A stretch of 64,000 bases of DNA from contig CACLZS010000004.1 of NCBI GenBank assembly GCA_902611465.1, positions 21,953-85,952 on the forward strand, read 5' to 3'. This DNA is from an uncultured Pelagibacteraceae bacterium. GTDB lineage: Bacteria; Pseudomonadota; Alphaproteobacteria; Pelagibacterales; Pelagibacteraceae. Below are positions 16,581 to 25,532 of this stretch, piece after piece. Position 1 is the stretch's first letter. Every line of letters starts with the position of its first letter. The notes beneath the pieces are model-generated. The model saw only the letters and a program-made list of their open reading frames with translations. It was not told the DNA's origin and ran no database searches. A program made the position numbers and the translations under genes.

Positions 16581-17738
16581 TTATTTTAGTAATTTCTTAA
16601 TATCTAATTTTGAAAACTTTTTTGGTTTTGCGCAAAAGCTTTTAATATATTGAATTTTGCTAGACCTAGCCGCTTTCATTATAGAAGTTATAATGTCTAA
16701 TACATGAAGAGAAATTTCACCATTACATAAATGTTTTCTTTTATTTTCAATCGAATATGCCATCTCTGACAACCCCACACCTCGATAGTTTGCATTAGTT
16801 GGTGCTTCATTTGCTCTTGAACTTTGTGTTCTTATATTAATCCTCCCCAATGGCATTTTTGTTGTCTTAAACTCTTTCCAGTTATCACCTAATTTATTGC
16901 AAGTTAATACTGATCCACCGAACATATTTGGATCTGGAACTATCATTGACCCTTTTTCTCCATATAATTCAATGTGGTTTCTTTGATGAGCTATGACATC
17001 AAATGATAATGTTAATCTTATAACGGATTTATTTTTAAAAGTGATTGTAGATAAATAAGTAGTTGGACATTCTACTTTAAATTTTTTTCCTTTTTTTGGT
17101 CCTATTCCAATAGTCCTATATTTTTGACCTTGAATGATCGTGCTAGTTACTTTTTTTGCAGGTCCTAACAGGTTTACTAGGGCAGTAATATAATACGGTC
17201 CCATATCAATAACAGGACCTCCCTCATTTTTTGCAAACCAAGGTTCAGGGTTAGGGTGATAAGACTCAATGCCAGGAAAAGCAAAAACTGCATTGCCTAA
17301 TTTAATTTTTCCAATTATGTTTTTTTCAACTAGTTCATTTGATTTTTGAATTCCGCCACCCAAAAATGTATCGGGAGCATTACCTAAATATAATTTTTTT
17401 TTCTTTGAAAATTTTATTAAATCTTTTCCATCTTTTAAATTTATTGCTAATGGCTTTTCAGAGTATACATGTTTTCCATTTGTTAGAGCTTTTTTAGATA
17501 TTAAATAATGTGCTTTTGGAATTGTAAGGTTTAGAATAATTTCAACCTCTTTATCTTTTAGCAGTTCATTTACAGTTAAAAATTTTATTCCATACTTTAA
17601 TGCACAGCGTTTTGCAGCTTTCACATTAATATCGGCACATTTGATTATTTTAATATTATTGAAATATTTTTCAGCCCTAAAATATGTTTCAGCGATATGT
17701 CCACAACCTATTAAACCAATTTTAAAAACCTTATTCAT
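16581..17738 (-). CDS. Gfo/Idh/MocA-family oxidoreductase
   Basis: A 385-residue NAD(P)-dependent dehydrogenase. The Rossmann motif is GLIGCGHIAETYF near residue 8 and the family EKP motif is HVYSEKPLAINLKDG near residue 93. The C-terminal alpha/beta domain has NEGGPVIDMGPYYITALVNLLG, where the catalytic Asp/Tyr region of inositol- and glucose-fructose-oxidoreductase-like enzymes is located. It follows iolD by 9 bases. Inosose, inositol or keto-sugar dehydrogenase activity is likely from the context; specificity is inference. Confidence 0.88.
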   Translation of the reverse strand: MNKVFKIGLIGCGHIAETYFRAEKYFNNIKIIKCADINVKAAKRCALKYGIKFLTVNELLKDKEVEIILNLTIPKAHYLISKKALTNGKHVYSEKPLAINLKDGKDLIKFSKKKKLYLGNAPDTFLGGGIQKSNELVEKNIIGKIKLGNAVFAFPGIESYHPNPEPWFAKNEGGPVIDMGPYYITALVNLLGPAKKVTSTIIQGQKYRTIGIGPKKGKKFKVECPTTYLSTITFKNKSVIRLTLSFDVIAHQRNHIELYGEKGSMIVPDPNMFGGSVLTCNKLGDNWKEFKTTKMPLGRINIRTQSSRANEAPTNANYRGVGLSEMAYSIENKRKHLCNGEISLHVLDIITSIMKAARSSKIQYIKSFCAKPKKFSKLDIKKLLK

Positions 17739-17747
17739 AAAAAGTTT

Positions 17748-19592
17748 TTAAACACCTTGTCTCTGTTTTGATTTTCCTTCTTTGTGGAGTTTTAATGCTT
17801 CTTCATTTTCTTTTGATGTTGGTATTTCAAGCGTAGGACTTTCCCAATAAGCAGATCCTTCAAGCCATTCATAACTGTGTGTTTTAATTGATATAACATA
17901 AGTTACATCTGATTGTTTTGCTCTTTTAAATGCCTCTTCTAATTCTGAAATACTAGCAACATGTTCTGATTTTGCACCCATACTTCCTGCATGTTGAGCA
18001 AAATTAATTTCTTTTAAATTTTGAACATTTGATGAATTAAATAAACAATTAAATTCTTTTCCACCCTTGAACAATTGAAGTCTATTTATAACAGCATGAC
18101 CACCATTATCACACACGATAATTATTAATTTGTTATTCGTTAATACTGAGGAATATATGTCAGAATTATTTAATAAATATGAACCATCTCCTACAAATGC
18201 AATAACATCTTTATCTGGGTTTGCCATTTTAATTCCAAGAGCACCAGAAATTTCATAACTCATGCAACTAAATCCCCACTCTGTTTCATGTGTATTTAAC
18301 TCTTTTGGTCGCCAAACTTGAACAACTTCTCCGACCAAACCTCCGGCTGCTGTAACAGCGATATCAGTTGGATCTGAATTCCTATAAATTGCTCCAACAG
18401 CATGCGCATAACTTGGTAATTCTTGATTAGTTGGACCACTCTCTTTATCTACATATTCATTCCAAGACTTAAGCTCATCTTGTGATTTTTTATGCCAACT
18501 ATCAGATGATCTCCAATCTCCAAGTGCATTTGATAATTCTATTAATGATGCTTTTGCATCTCCAATAACTGCCTCTGCCAAATGTTTATTTGCATCATGT
18601 CTAGCAATATTAATTGAAACTAGCTTAAATTCAGGATTTTCAAAATTCGCCCATGATCCAGTTGTAAAGTCAGCTAATTTTGTACCAATACAAATTGCTA
18701 AATCAGTTTCTTTAGCTAAATTATTTGCAGCCTTTCCTCCAAGACCCCCTATTGGTCCAACAAAATGAGAATGATCTCTTTTCATTGTTGAGTATCCCAT
18801 AACTGTTTGCGTTACTGGTATATTATGTTTAACTGCAAAATTGCTTAACTCTTCCATGGCGTCAGAATAAAATACTCCTCCACCAGAAATTATAATTGGG
18901 TTTTTGGAATTCTTAATTTTTTCAACAGCTTGTTTAATTTGAAAATCATCTGGCTTAGGTCTTCTAATATTGTGTATTCTTTCTTTAAAAAATTCTTCAG
19001 GATATTCAAATGTTTCTCCTTGTACATCTTGGCATAAAGATAAACATGCAGGACCACAGTCTGCTGGGTCAAGCATAGTTTGTATTGCTTGTGGTAGAGA
19101 TTGAAGTATTTGTTCAGGTCTCGTAATTCTATCAAAATATTTTGTGACTGGTTTAAAAGAGTCGTTAGCGGTCAATCCAGGATTTGAAAAATGTTCCACT
19201 TGTTGTAATACAGGATCGGGCATTCTATTTGCGTAAGTGTCTCCAGGTAAAAATAAAATCGGTAATCTATTACTCATTGCTACAGCTGATGCTGTAACTA
19301 GATTTGTAGATCCTGGTCCAACCGAACTTGTTGCAATAAAAATTTGCTTTCGTCTTTTAGCTCTTGCATAAGCAACACCTGTTAAAGCCATATTTTGTTC
19401 ATGATGACCCCTGTAAGTTGGAAGTTGATCTTTATTTTCCTCTAATGCTTGTCCTAGACAGGCAACATTTCCATGTCCAAAGATACCGAATACACCAGGA
19501 AACAAAGGCTTAACTTGACCATCAATATAGATTTTCTGAGCTGTTAAATGTTTAACCAATGCATGCGCGCAAGTAAGCTTTATTTTTTTCAT
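17748..19592 (-). CDS. iolD: 3D-trihydroxycyclohexane-1,2-dione acylhydrolase (IolD)
   Basis: A 614-residue thiamin-diphosphate enzyme of the acetolactate-synthase superfamily, closest in its motifs to IolD, which opens the inositol-derived ring to give 5-deoxyglucuronate. N-terminal LTCAHALVKHL, GVFGIFGHGNVACLGQAL, the catalytic Glu in GHHEQNMALTG, ATSSVGPGSTNLVT and LLQVEH-like segments follow IolD order. The cofactor motif is GDGSYLLNNSDIYSSVLTNN and onward to DNGG. Length fits the family. It heads the leftward operon and is divergent from an aldehyde dehydrogenase gene, with 55 bases between starts. iolE and iolG lie 8-11 kb away on the other side of other catabolic genes. Confidence 0.92.
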   Translation of the reverse strand: MKKIKLTCAHALVKHLTAQKIYIDGQVKPLFPGVFGIFGHGNVACLGQALEENKDQLPTYRGHHEQNMALTGVAYARAKRRKQIFIATSSVGPGSTNLVTASAVAMSNRLPILFLPGDTYANRMPDPVLQQVEHFSNPGLTANDSFKPVTKYFDRITRPEQILQSLPQAIQTMLDPADCGPACLSLCQDVQGETFEYPEEFFKERIHNIRRPKPDDFQIKQAVEKIKNSKNPIIISGGGVFYSDAMEELSNFAVKHNIPVTQTVMGYSTMKRDHSHFVGPIGGLGGKAANNLAKETDLAICIGTKLADFTTGSWANFENPEFKLVSINIARHDANKHLAEAVIGDAKASLIELSNALGDWRSSDSWHKKSQDELKSWNEYVDKESGPTNQELPSYAHAVGAIYRNSDPTDIAVTAAGGLVGEVVQVWRPKELNTHETEWGFSCMSYEISGALGIKMANPDKDVIAFVGDGSYLLNNSDIYSSVLTNNKLIIIVCDNGGHAVINRLQLFKGGKEFNCLFNSSNVQNLKEINFAQHAGSMGAKSEHVASISELEEAFKRAKQSDVTYVISIKTHSYEWLEGSAYWESPTLEIPTSKENEEALKLHKEGKSKQRQGV

Positions 19593-19647
19593 TTTTCTAG
19601 TTATATTCTCCTCAAATATTCAACTAATTAACCACAAAATAAAAATT

Positions 19648-21090
19648 ATGTATAGCAAATTTGGACAATTCATTGACGGCAAATGGCAAGCATCACAAAA
19701 TAATGAAACTTATGATGTTTTAAATCCTGCAACTGAAGAAGTTTTAGGTAAGGCATCTAAAGCAGGTGAAGAAGATGTAAACAAAGCACTCAAGTCTGCA
19801 GAAAAAGGTCTAGAAGTTTGGAGAAATACACCGCCTTGGCAAAGATCAAAAATTATAAGAAAAATTGCTGACCTAATGAGAGAGAGAACTGATGTATTAG
19901 CTAAGTGGTTAACACTTGAAGTTGGAAAGCCACTATCAGAAGCAAAAGGAGAAGTTGGAGGAGCTGCAGATATTTTTGAATGGAACTCTGAAGAGACAAA
20001 AAGAATTTATGGTCAGATAGTTGAAAGTAGATTTGAACATACAAGAATGTATGTAAAATATGAGCCAGTTGGAGTAGTTGCTGGATTAATACCATGGAAT
20101 TTTCCAATAGTTTTATCTTCAAGAAAAATTTCCACTGCTTTAGCTGCAGGATGTTCAGTAATTTGTAAGCCCGATGTAATTACTCCAGGTAGTGTAATGG
20201 AGCTTATGAATATTATAAATGATGCGGGAGTTCCTCCAGGAGTAGTAAATTTATTATCCGGTGATCCAGCTAAAATCTCATCTCAATTAATATCATCTGA
20301 TATAGTGAAAAAAGTTTCTATTACTGGTTCAACAAGAGTTGGAAAACTAATTTTAAAACAAGCTGCTGAAAAAGTTCAAAGAGTTACAATGGAGTTAAGT
20401 GGCCATTCACCTTTCATAGTTTTTGACGACGTGGACATCAACAAAGTAACTGACATGGCAATCACTGCTAAATTTAGAAATAATGGTCAAGTTTGTATAT
20501 CACCAGCAAGATTTTATATTCATGAAAGTAAAAAAGATGAATTTGCTAAAACATTAGTTGAAAAGGTTACTAAACTCAAAGTTGGTAACGGAATGGATGA
20601 AGATACAATTCTAGGACCTTTAACAACAGAAAAAAGATTAAATGAAATAGAGGCATTAGTAGAAAAAACTAAAAGTGAGGGAGCAACAGTTTTATGTGGA
20701 GGAAAGAGACCATCTGGTTTTAATAAAGGATATTTCTATGAACCAACTGTTTTTGACAACGTTAAAGATAATTTTACAATTGCTAAAGAAGAGCCATTTG
20801 GACCTTTAGTTCCATTGCTCACTTTTAAAGACACTGATGAAGTTGTGGAAAGAGCAAATGACAATGACCTTGGTTTGGCAAGCTATATCTACACAAATTC
20901 CTTAGAAAAAGCACACAAAGTCTCAGAAAAAATGGAAACTGGAACATGCGCTGTAAACCATCCAACAATTGCTTTTGCTGAAGTGCCCTTTGGAGGAATA
21001 AAACAAACAGGCTATGGAAGAGAAGGTGGTTCTATGGCTATCAAAGATTATTTGAACGTTAAGTACACTCACTTCGGTCTCAATTATTAA
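19648..21090 (+). CDS. NAD(P)-dependent aldehyde dehydrogenase (lactaldehyde/succinate-semialdehyde type)
   Basis: A 480-residue aldehyde dehydrogenase. The oxyanion Asn is in PWNFP, the general-base Glu in VTMELSGHSP, and the catalytic Cys in NNGQVCISPARF near residue 285. The cofactor motif is TGSTRVGK and the C-terminal PFGGIKQTGYGREGG is standard. The sequence resembles the GabD/AldA group and not the CoA-acylating MmsA/IolA group, so it is not the last enzyme of the inositol pathway. It overlaps the aldolase gene by 1 base (TAATG), suggesting that it oxidises the aldehyde that the aldolase releases, such as lactaldehyde. Confidence 0.93.
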   Translation: MYSKFGQFIDGKWQASQNNETYDVLNPATEEVLGKASKAGEEDVNKALKSAEKGLEVWRNTPPWQRSKIIRKIADLMRERTDVLAKWLTLEVGKPLSEAKGEVGGAADIFEWNSEETKRIYGQIVESRFEHTRMYVKYEPVGVVAGLIPWNFPIVLSSRKISTALAAGCSVICKPDVITPGSVMELMNIINDAGVPPGVVNLLSGDPAKISSQLISSDIVKKVSITGSTRVGKLILKQAAEKVQRVTMELSGHSPFIVFDDVDINKVTDMAITAKFRNNGQVCISPARFYIHESKKDEFAKTLVEKVTKLKVGNGMDEDTILGPLTTEKRLNEIEALVEKTKSEGATVLCGGKRPSGFNKGYFYEPTVFDNVKDNFTIAKEEPFGPLVPLLTFKDTDEVVERANDNDLGLASYIYTNSLEKAHKVSEKMETGTCAVNHPTIAFAEVPFGGIKQTGYGREGGSMAIKDYLNVKYTHFGLNY

Positions 21091-21881
21091 TGAGAAAAAA
21101 TAAAGTCAAACAAATGATGGCTGAAGGTAAGCCTGTTGTAAATGGTTGGTTACAAATACCAAGCACTGTATCAGCTGAAGTTATGGCGCATCAAGGTTGG
21201 GACTCTCTAACTGTAGATATGCAGCATGGACTTGTTGATTACACAAACGCGCTTCCAATGCTTCAAACTATTTCATCAACTGATGTAACTCCTCTTGCAA
21301 GAGTAAATTGGAATGAGCCAGGCCAAATCATGAAAATTTTAGACGCTGGTTGTTATGGAATTATATGTCCTATGGTAAGCAATAAAGAAGAAGCAGAAAG
21401 ATTTGTACAAGCCTGCATGTACCCTCCAAGAGGATATAGAAGTTTTGGTCCCGTTAGAGGATTGATTTATGGTGGAGCTGATTATGCCGATCATGCAAAT
21501 GATGAAATTTTAAAGTTAGCTATGATTGAAACCAAAGAGTCTTTAGATAAATTAGATGAGATCATGTCTACAGATGGTGTAGATGGAATATATATTGGTC
21601 CAGCTGACTTAAGTTTAGCGATTGGAGAGAAACCTGGGTTTGACAGAGCAGAAGATACAAAAGCTTATTCAGAAATATTAAGAATATTAGAGCATGCTAA
21701 AAAACATAAAATCTTTGCAGGAATACATAATGGAACAACTGAGTATGCTCAAAAAATGATTGATAAAGGTTTTAATTTTGTAACAATTGGAGCTGATCAA
21801 AGAGCAATGAGTGCTGGAGCTAAAGCAATTGTTGAAAAAATGAAAGGCTCAATAGGCAAAAAAGAGTCTGAAACATATTAA
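21090..21881 (+). CDS. HpcH/HpaI-family class II aldolase (2-keto-3-deoxy sugar acid type)
   Basis: A 263-residue metal-dependent pyruvate aldolase. NGWLQIPSTVSAEVMAHQGWD, the active-site VDMQHG with its conserved His, the substrate-binding Arg in PPRGYRSFGPVRG, the metal-ligand Glu in AMIETKESLD and GIYIGPADLSLAIG are in family order. The group includes the 2-keto-3-deoxy-L-rhamnonate aldolase RhmA/YfaU. With a rhamnonate-dehydratase-like gene at 10100 and a coupled aldehyde dehydrogenase, cleavage of a keto-deoxy acid to pyruvate and lactaldehyde is the best guess. Its stop shares TTAA with the convergent PanB-like gene. Confidence 0.9.
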   Translation: MRKNKVKQMMAEGKPVVNGWLQIPSTVSAEVMAHQGWDSLTVDMQHGLVDYTNALPMLQTISSTDVTPLARVNWNEPGQIMKILDAGCYGIICPMVSNKEEAERFVQACMYPPRGYRSFGPVRGLIYGGADYADHANDEILKLAMIETKESLDKLDEIMSTDGVDGIYIGPADLSLAIGEKPGFDRAEDTKAYSEILRILEHAKKHKIFAGIHNGTTEYAQKMIDKGFNFVTIGADQRAMSAGAKAIVEKMKGSIGKKESETY

Positions 21882-22693
21882 TCAAGTTTATCAAGAAAAG
21901 ATTCGAACTCCTTTTTATTTAAATTTGAAGACTGTTTTTTTCCTGGAAATTTTCCTGCGATAGAATCTTTTTTGAATGCCTTAAGAGCTCGAACTCTCTC
22001 AATTTTTATTTCATTTTTTAATTTTAATAAATTTCCATAAGATTTTGAATGTCTTGGAGGATTTAAAGTATCTCCACATATATCTTCCATGAACAAATAC
22101 ATTACATCTGCTTTTTTTCCTGAACCTAAGGAAACTGTAACTATATTTGTTCTTTTGGAGATTTCTCCCATAACATTTTCTGGAATAACTTCACATTCAG
22201 CAGAAAAAGCTCCCGCATCTTCCAATCTTTTAAATTTTAAAAAAAGTTTGTGTGCCTCCTCACTATCTTTTCCTACTGCTCTTAATCCACCAATCCATGT
22301 GGATTTTCTTGGAACTAAACCAAGATGTCCCATAACTGGAACATCTTCATTAGCCAACATCTCTACTATTTTCATACTTCTAGGTGTCATTACAGCATCA
22401 GCTCCATTTTCTAAGGCTTCAAACGCTCCTCTCATTATATCTTCCGAAGTGACAAACTTATTTAACACTAGCGCAGCAGTTAAAAATAGATTCTTTGATC
22501 CCTCTCTCACCTGTTTTACATTAAAAGCATTGCAGATTATCATGTCAAATCCAGCCTTCTCTGCGGCCTCAGCTTCATCTATTGTATTAGCTGTGACTTG
22601 AGTAAATTTTTTTTTTCCTTTTGCTTTTTTAAGATCATCAACTGTGAGAGTTCTGTTGGCAGGTTGAGCGGCCCAAGTATAAATCTTTTTCAT
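21878..22693 (-). CDS. Divergent ketopantoate-hydroxymethyltransferase (PanB)-like protein
   Basis: A 271-residue protein of the PanB / phosphoenolpyruvate-mutase barrel superfamily. PVMGHLGLVPRKSTWIGGLRAVGK (start PVMGHLGLVPRK, residues 119-142) matches the PanB GHLGLTPQ...GGYKVQG block, followed by E168 in the position of the PanB catalytic Glu. The three PanB metal ligands (Asp45, Asp84, Glu114 in E. coli) align with CNAF, LVLNK and TPRS, none of them carrying the ligand. It is therefore unlikely to be an ordinary PanB. The start overlaps the upstream DUF1907 gene by 4 bases (ATGA), so the two products probably act together. The reaction is unknown; a C-C lyase or hydrolase on a keto acid is possible. 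Confidence 0.72.
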   Translation of the reverse strand: MKKIYTWAAQPANRTLTVDDLKKAKGKKKFTQVTANTIDEAEAAEKAGFDMIICNAFNVKQVREGSKNLFLTAALVLNKFVTSEDIMRGAFEALENGADAVMTPRSMKIVEMLANEDVPVMGHLGLVPRKSTWIGGLRAVGKDSEEAHKLFLKFKRLEDAGAFSAECEVIPENVMGEISKRTNIVTVSLGSGKKADVMYLFMEDICGDTLNPPRHSKSYGNLLKLKNEIKIERVRALKAFKKDSIAGKFPGKKQSSNLNKKEFESFLDKLD

Positions 22694-23658
22694 TTTATAT
22701 TTTTTAATTCTTTATAGATATTATTCACTCTATGTACTTCTTGTGCAATATTAAAATATCCTTCATATTCAATTTCACCAGGAGATACATCAAAATGATA
22801 ATGTCCAGCATCATTCTTATGCTCGTATGAGTGAAAGTGAGTGTGCTCACCGGACTCTCTTAAATTTAATTCTCCTCCCGTAGGATCACCAGTCCATAAA
22901 ACAGTATAGCATTGTAATTTTGGTCCAACAGGCTCGTAAAATTGTAGAAAATCTTTTGTGCATTTCATCAATTGTGGATCATAATATTCATGTTTTATAT
23001 CCTTATAATCTGGTTGTACGTGAGATCTTATTTTTCCGTTCAAAACTCTAAATACACCAGCAAGAGCAATATGATCTTTATTCCCAATTTTAAGATTTTC
23101 TGAAAGTGCTGTTCTTATTGATTGAGGTAATGAACCTTGTTTTCCAATTCTTTTTTTTATTTTTAAATATATAACTTTTCCTTTAACTCCATCAGAATAA
23201 TAAACATTACCTAGCCCACCATGTTTGCTTGCAGTATAGTCCTCTACTATACATTCTTTATCTTTTCCTACCCTAGCAATTAAAGATCTATTTTCTTTTG
23301 TTATAAAGTTTTCATTTATTACCAATTCTCCACAGTGTCCATCAAGGCAAGACATTGCTCCAGATCCTGCACCAAGCGCGTATGATTTTTCTGATCCTAT
23401 CATCTTTGAGATTTCTGAGTAATCAAATTCAGTTCCAAGATATTTTGGATCATGCATGTAAGGCTCTCCTCCAACATCGATTATCCTTTGGTTGCCACTA
23501 ATGCCTTCAGATGGACAATCCCAATTTCTTAAGTTTGGACAATCAATTAACTCTGCATTTACACTATCATAATTCTTTGACAGACCTTTTTCTAATGCGT
23601 TTAATATTTCTTCTAACCTAAATTTTTTGAAAATTCCTTTTTCTATTTTTAATTCCAT
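22690..23658 (-). CDS. DUF1907 / C11orf54 (PTD012)-type ester hydrolase-like protein
   Basis: A 322-residue protein that I match to the DUF1907 family, best known from the human zinc protein C11orf54/PTD012. The evidence is the C-terminal GEHTHFHSYEH...GHYHFD block: H272, H274 and H286 have the same spacing (2 and 12) as the human zinc ligands, followed by EIEYEGYF as in the human EYLGYF ending. The mid-region YALGAGSGAMSCLDGHCGEL corresponds to the family's glycine-rich turn. It is translationally coupled to the PanB-like gene and divergent from a PanE-like reductase (63 bases between starts). An esterase or lactonase role in the same pathway is inference. Confidence 0.72.
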   Translation of the reverse strand: MELKIEKGIFKKFRLEEILNALEKGLSKNYDSVNAELIDCPNLRNWDCPSEGISGNQRIIDVGGEPYMHDPKYLGTEFDYSEISKMIGSEKSYALGAGSGAMSCLDGHCGELVINENFITKENRSLIARVGKDKECIVEDYTASKHGGLGNVYYSDGVKGKVIYLKIKKRIGKQGSLPQSIRTALSENLKIGNKDHIALAGVFRVLNGKIRSHVQPDYKDIKHEYYDPQLMKCTKDFLQFYEPVGPKLQCYTVLWTGDPTGGELNLRESGEHTHFHSYEHKNDAGHYHFDVSPGEIEYEGYFNIAQEVHRVNNIYKELKNIK

Positions 23659-23721
23659 ATATAAATTAGGTACATAATATATTGCATAATTTTTTTACAT
23701 AAATATATTTCGATTTTAAAA

Positions 23722-24666
23722 ATGAATAATAAAGATTTAAAAGTTGCAGTTCTTGGTGCAGGGGCAATGGGTTGTCTATTTGGAGGCCTTCTAGCAGAAA
23801 AAGGTCTAAATGTAACGCTCATTGACGTTTGGAAAGAGCATGTTGATGAAATAAATAAAAATGGTCTAAAAATGGATGGTCATGGTGGTGATAGATTTAT
23901 AAAGGTACCAGCAACATCAGATCCATCTACAATTGGAAAAGTTGATGCTGTAATAGTTATGTGTAAAGCAACAGCTCTAGAGCCTGCTTTAAAAAGTATA
24001 AAAAACATTATAAGCGATAAAACAGTTTTTATGTCTTTTCAAAATGGAATTGGACATGAAGCTATAATTAAAAGTATTGTTGGTGATGAAAAAGTAATCG
24101 GGGGAACAACAACTCAAGCATCAAATATCTTGGGCCCTGGTCATATAATGAATCATGCTGCTCTACCCTCTTGGATTGGAGAATATGATGGTGGGATAAC
24201 AGATAGAATAAGCGAAATTGCAGACACCTTTACTGCTCATAATTTAGAAATGATTGCAGCTGAGGATGTAAAAAAAAGAAAATGGATAAAACTTTTTGCT
24301 TTAACCGCAATAGGACCACTTTCAGCTATTTTTGATCTACATCATACTGATCTTTACATAAATAATAATGCCAATGATGTTTCTAGAAGTTTAGGTAAAG
24401 AGATAATTTTAGAAACAAGAGATGTTGCTTTAGCAGATGGTGTTGATGTTTCTGAAGATGAGTGTTTATTCATGTTTAATAAGATAGTTGATTCAAAACA
24501 AACAAATAAGTCTTCCATGGCTTTTGATGTACTTTATAAAAGAAAAACTGAAATTGATTTCATCAGTGGCGCTGTATCTAAAATAGGGAAAAAACATGGA
24601 ATAGCCACGCCATTAAATGACCTTATGTACAAAATGATTAGAGTAAAAGAGGGTATGTACAGCTAA
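23722..24666 (+). CDS. 2-dehydropantoate 2-reductase (PanE/ApbA)-family protein
   Basis: A 314-residue reductase of the ketopantoate-reductase fold. The NAD(P) motif GAGAMGCLFGGLLAEKG is at residues 12-28; the catalytic Lys is in RKWIKLFALTAIGPLSAIF, and FISGAVSKIGKKHGIATPLN near the C-terminus is the family signature with the catalytic Glu/Ser region. It lies opposite the PanB-like/DUF1907 pair and heads a rightward operon with two oxygenases (0- and 5-base gaps). Because the PanB-like neighbour lacks metal ligands, this may reduce a different 2-keto acid instead of ketopantoate. Confidence 0.88.
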   Translation: MNNKDLKVAVLGAGAMGCLFGGLLAEKGLNVTLIDVWKEHVDEINKNGLKMDGHGGDRFIKVPATSDPSTIGKVDAVIVMCKATALEPALKSIKNIISDKTVFMSFQNGIGHEAIIKSIVGDEKVIGGTTTQASNILGPGHIMNHAALPSWIGEYDGGITDRISEIADTFTAHNLEMIAAEDVKKRKWIKLFALTAIGPLSAIFDLHHTDLYINNNANDVSRSLGKEIILETRDVALADGVDVSEDECLFMFNKIVDSKQTNKSSMAFDVLYKRKTEIDFISGAVSKIGKKHGIATPLNDLMYKMIRVKEGMYS

Positions 24667-25527
24667 ATGCTGAAAATTAGCAAACTAAAGAAAATTAAAT
24701 CAAACTTCCCAGTCATTGTTGGAAAACAAATAATCAGTAAAAAGGTCTGCAATTCTTTAATTAAAGAAATAACTAATTCAAAAAGTTTTGATGATATGAT
24801 TATGGGTGGCAGAAGCAGGATTAACAAAGGATCAAAAAATTTCAACAAATATATCTCAAGTTCTAAAATCTCAAAAAAACTTTTTGCTACTTTCAATACA
24901 CAATCATTTTATAAGAAAATTGATAAAAAATTTAAAATAGAGTTTAGGGCAAATACTTGGGAAAGTTTGTTTAAACCAAAAAAATTTAATAAAAAAAAAT
25001 ATACACTAAAAAGAAAAGTAAATTCCAAAGAGCTAAAAAAACTACTAGGTAAAAATTATAAAAACCCAAATTTAAATTTAGATATTGATTTCTCAGTATC
25101 TAAAGGAGGATATAGATTGAGACCACATAGAGACGATGTTAATAGGCTATATAATTTTTTGATCTATTTAACCGATATACCAAAAAAAAATGGAGGATCT
25201 CTAACTTTATATAAGAAAAAAACAAACAAAAACCTTAGAAAAAGCTTTAGAAGGTTTCCTAAGATTAATGAACTTGATAAATTAAAGGAATTTACACCAA
25301 AACAAGGAAGTGTAATTTTCTTTAAATCTACTCCTAATTCTTATCACGGAGTAAATAGATTTAAGGAAAAAAACTGTCCAAAAAGATTTTTTATTTATGG
25401 AAGTTATGCCCTCAATAAACCAGTAATATGGAAATATAAAAATTCTGAATATTATCCACATATTGTTGCGACGAAAAAAAGAATGCTTACATCTTTTCAT
25501 GACTCAAATTATTTGCTAAAAAATTAG
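24667..25527 (+). CDS. Fe(II)/2-oxoglutarate-dependent oxygenase-like protein
   Basis: A 286-residue protein with no family name I can give. Its C-terminal half has the double-stranded beta-helix oxygenase pattern: H154-x-D156 in LRPHRDDVNRLYNFLIYLTD, distal H227 in NSYHGVNRF, and an Arg/Lys pair around residue 240 (CPKRFFIYG) that could bind 2-oxoglutarate. GGSLTLYKK and KQGSVIFFKS fill the intervening strands. The N-terminal half is very Lys-rich and unrecognised. It starts directly after the PanE-like stop codon. Hydroxylation of a small molecule or protein is possible; the substrate is unknown. Confidence 0.7.
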   Translation: MLKISKLKKIKSNFPVIVGKQIISKKVCNSLIKEITNSKSFDDMIMGGRSRINKGSKNFNKYISSSKISKKLFATFNTQSFYKKIDKKFKIEFRANTWESLFKPKKFNKKKYTLKRKVNSKELKKLLGKNYKNPNLNLDIDFSVSKGGYRLRPHRDDVNRLYNFLIYLTDIPKKNGGSLTLYKKKTNKNLRKSFRRFPKINELDKLKEFTPKQGSVIFFKSTPNSYHGVNRFKEKNCPKRFFIYGSYALNKPVIWKYKNSEYYPHIVATKKRMLTSFHDSNYLLKN

Positions 25528-25532
25528 TAATT

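Noticed and set aside
18890..19135. An 81-codon open frame inside iolD on the same strand
   Set aside because: Different frame of a well-conserved enzyme gene; its translation has no recognisable pattern.
22089..22601. A 170-codon open frame on the plus strand opposite the PanB-like gene
   Set aside because: It lies wholly antisense to a gene with clear family motifs, has no ribosome site and a composition expected for a mirror frame.
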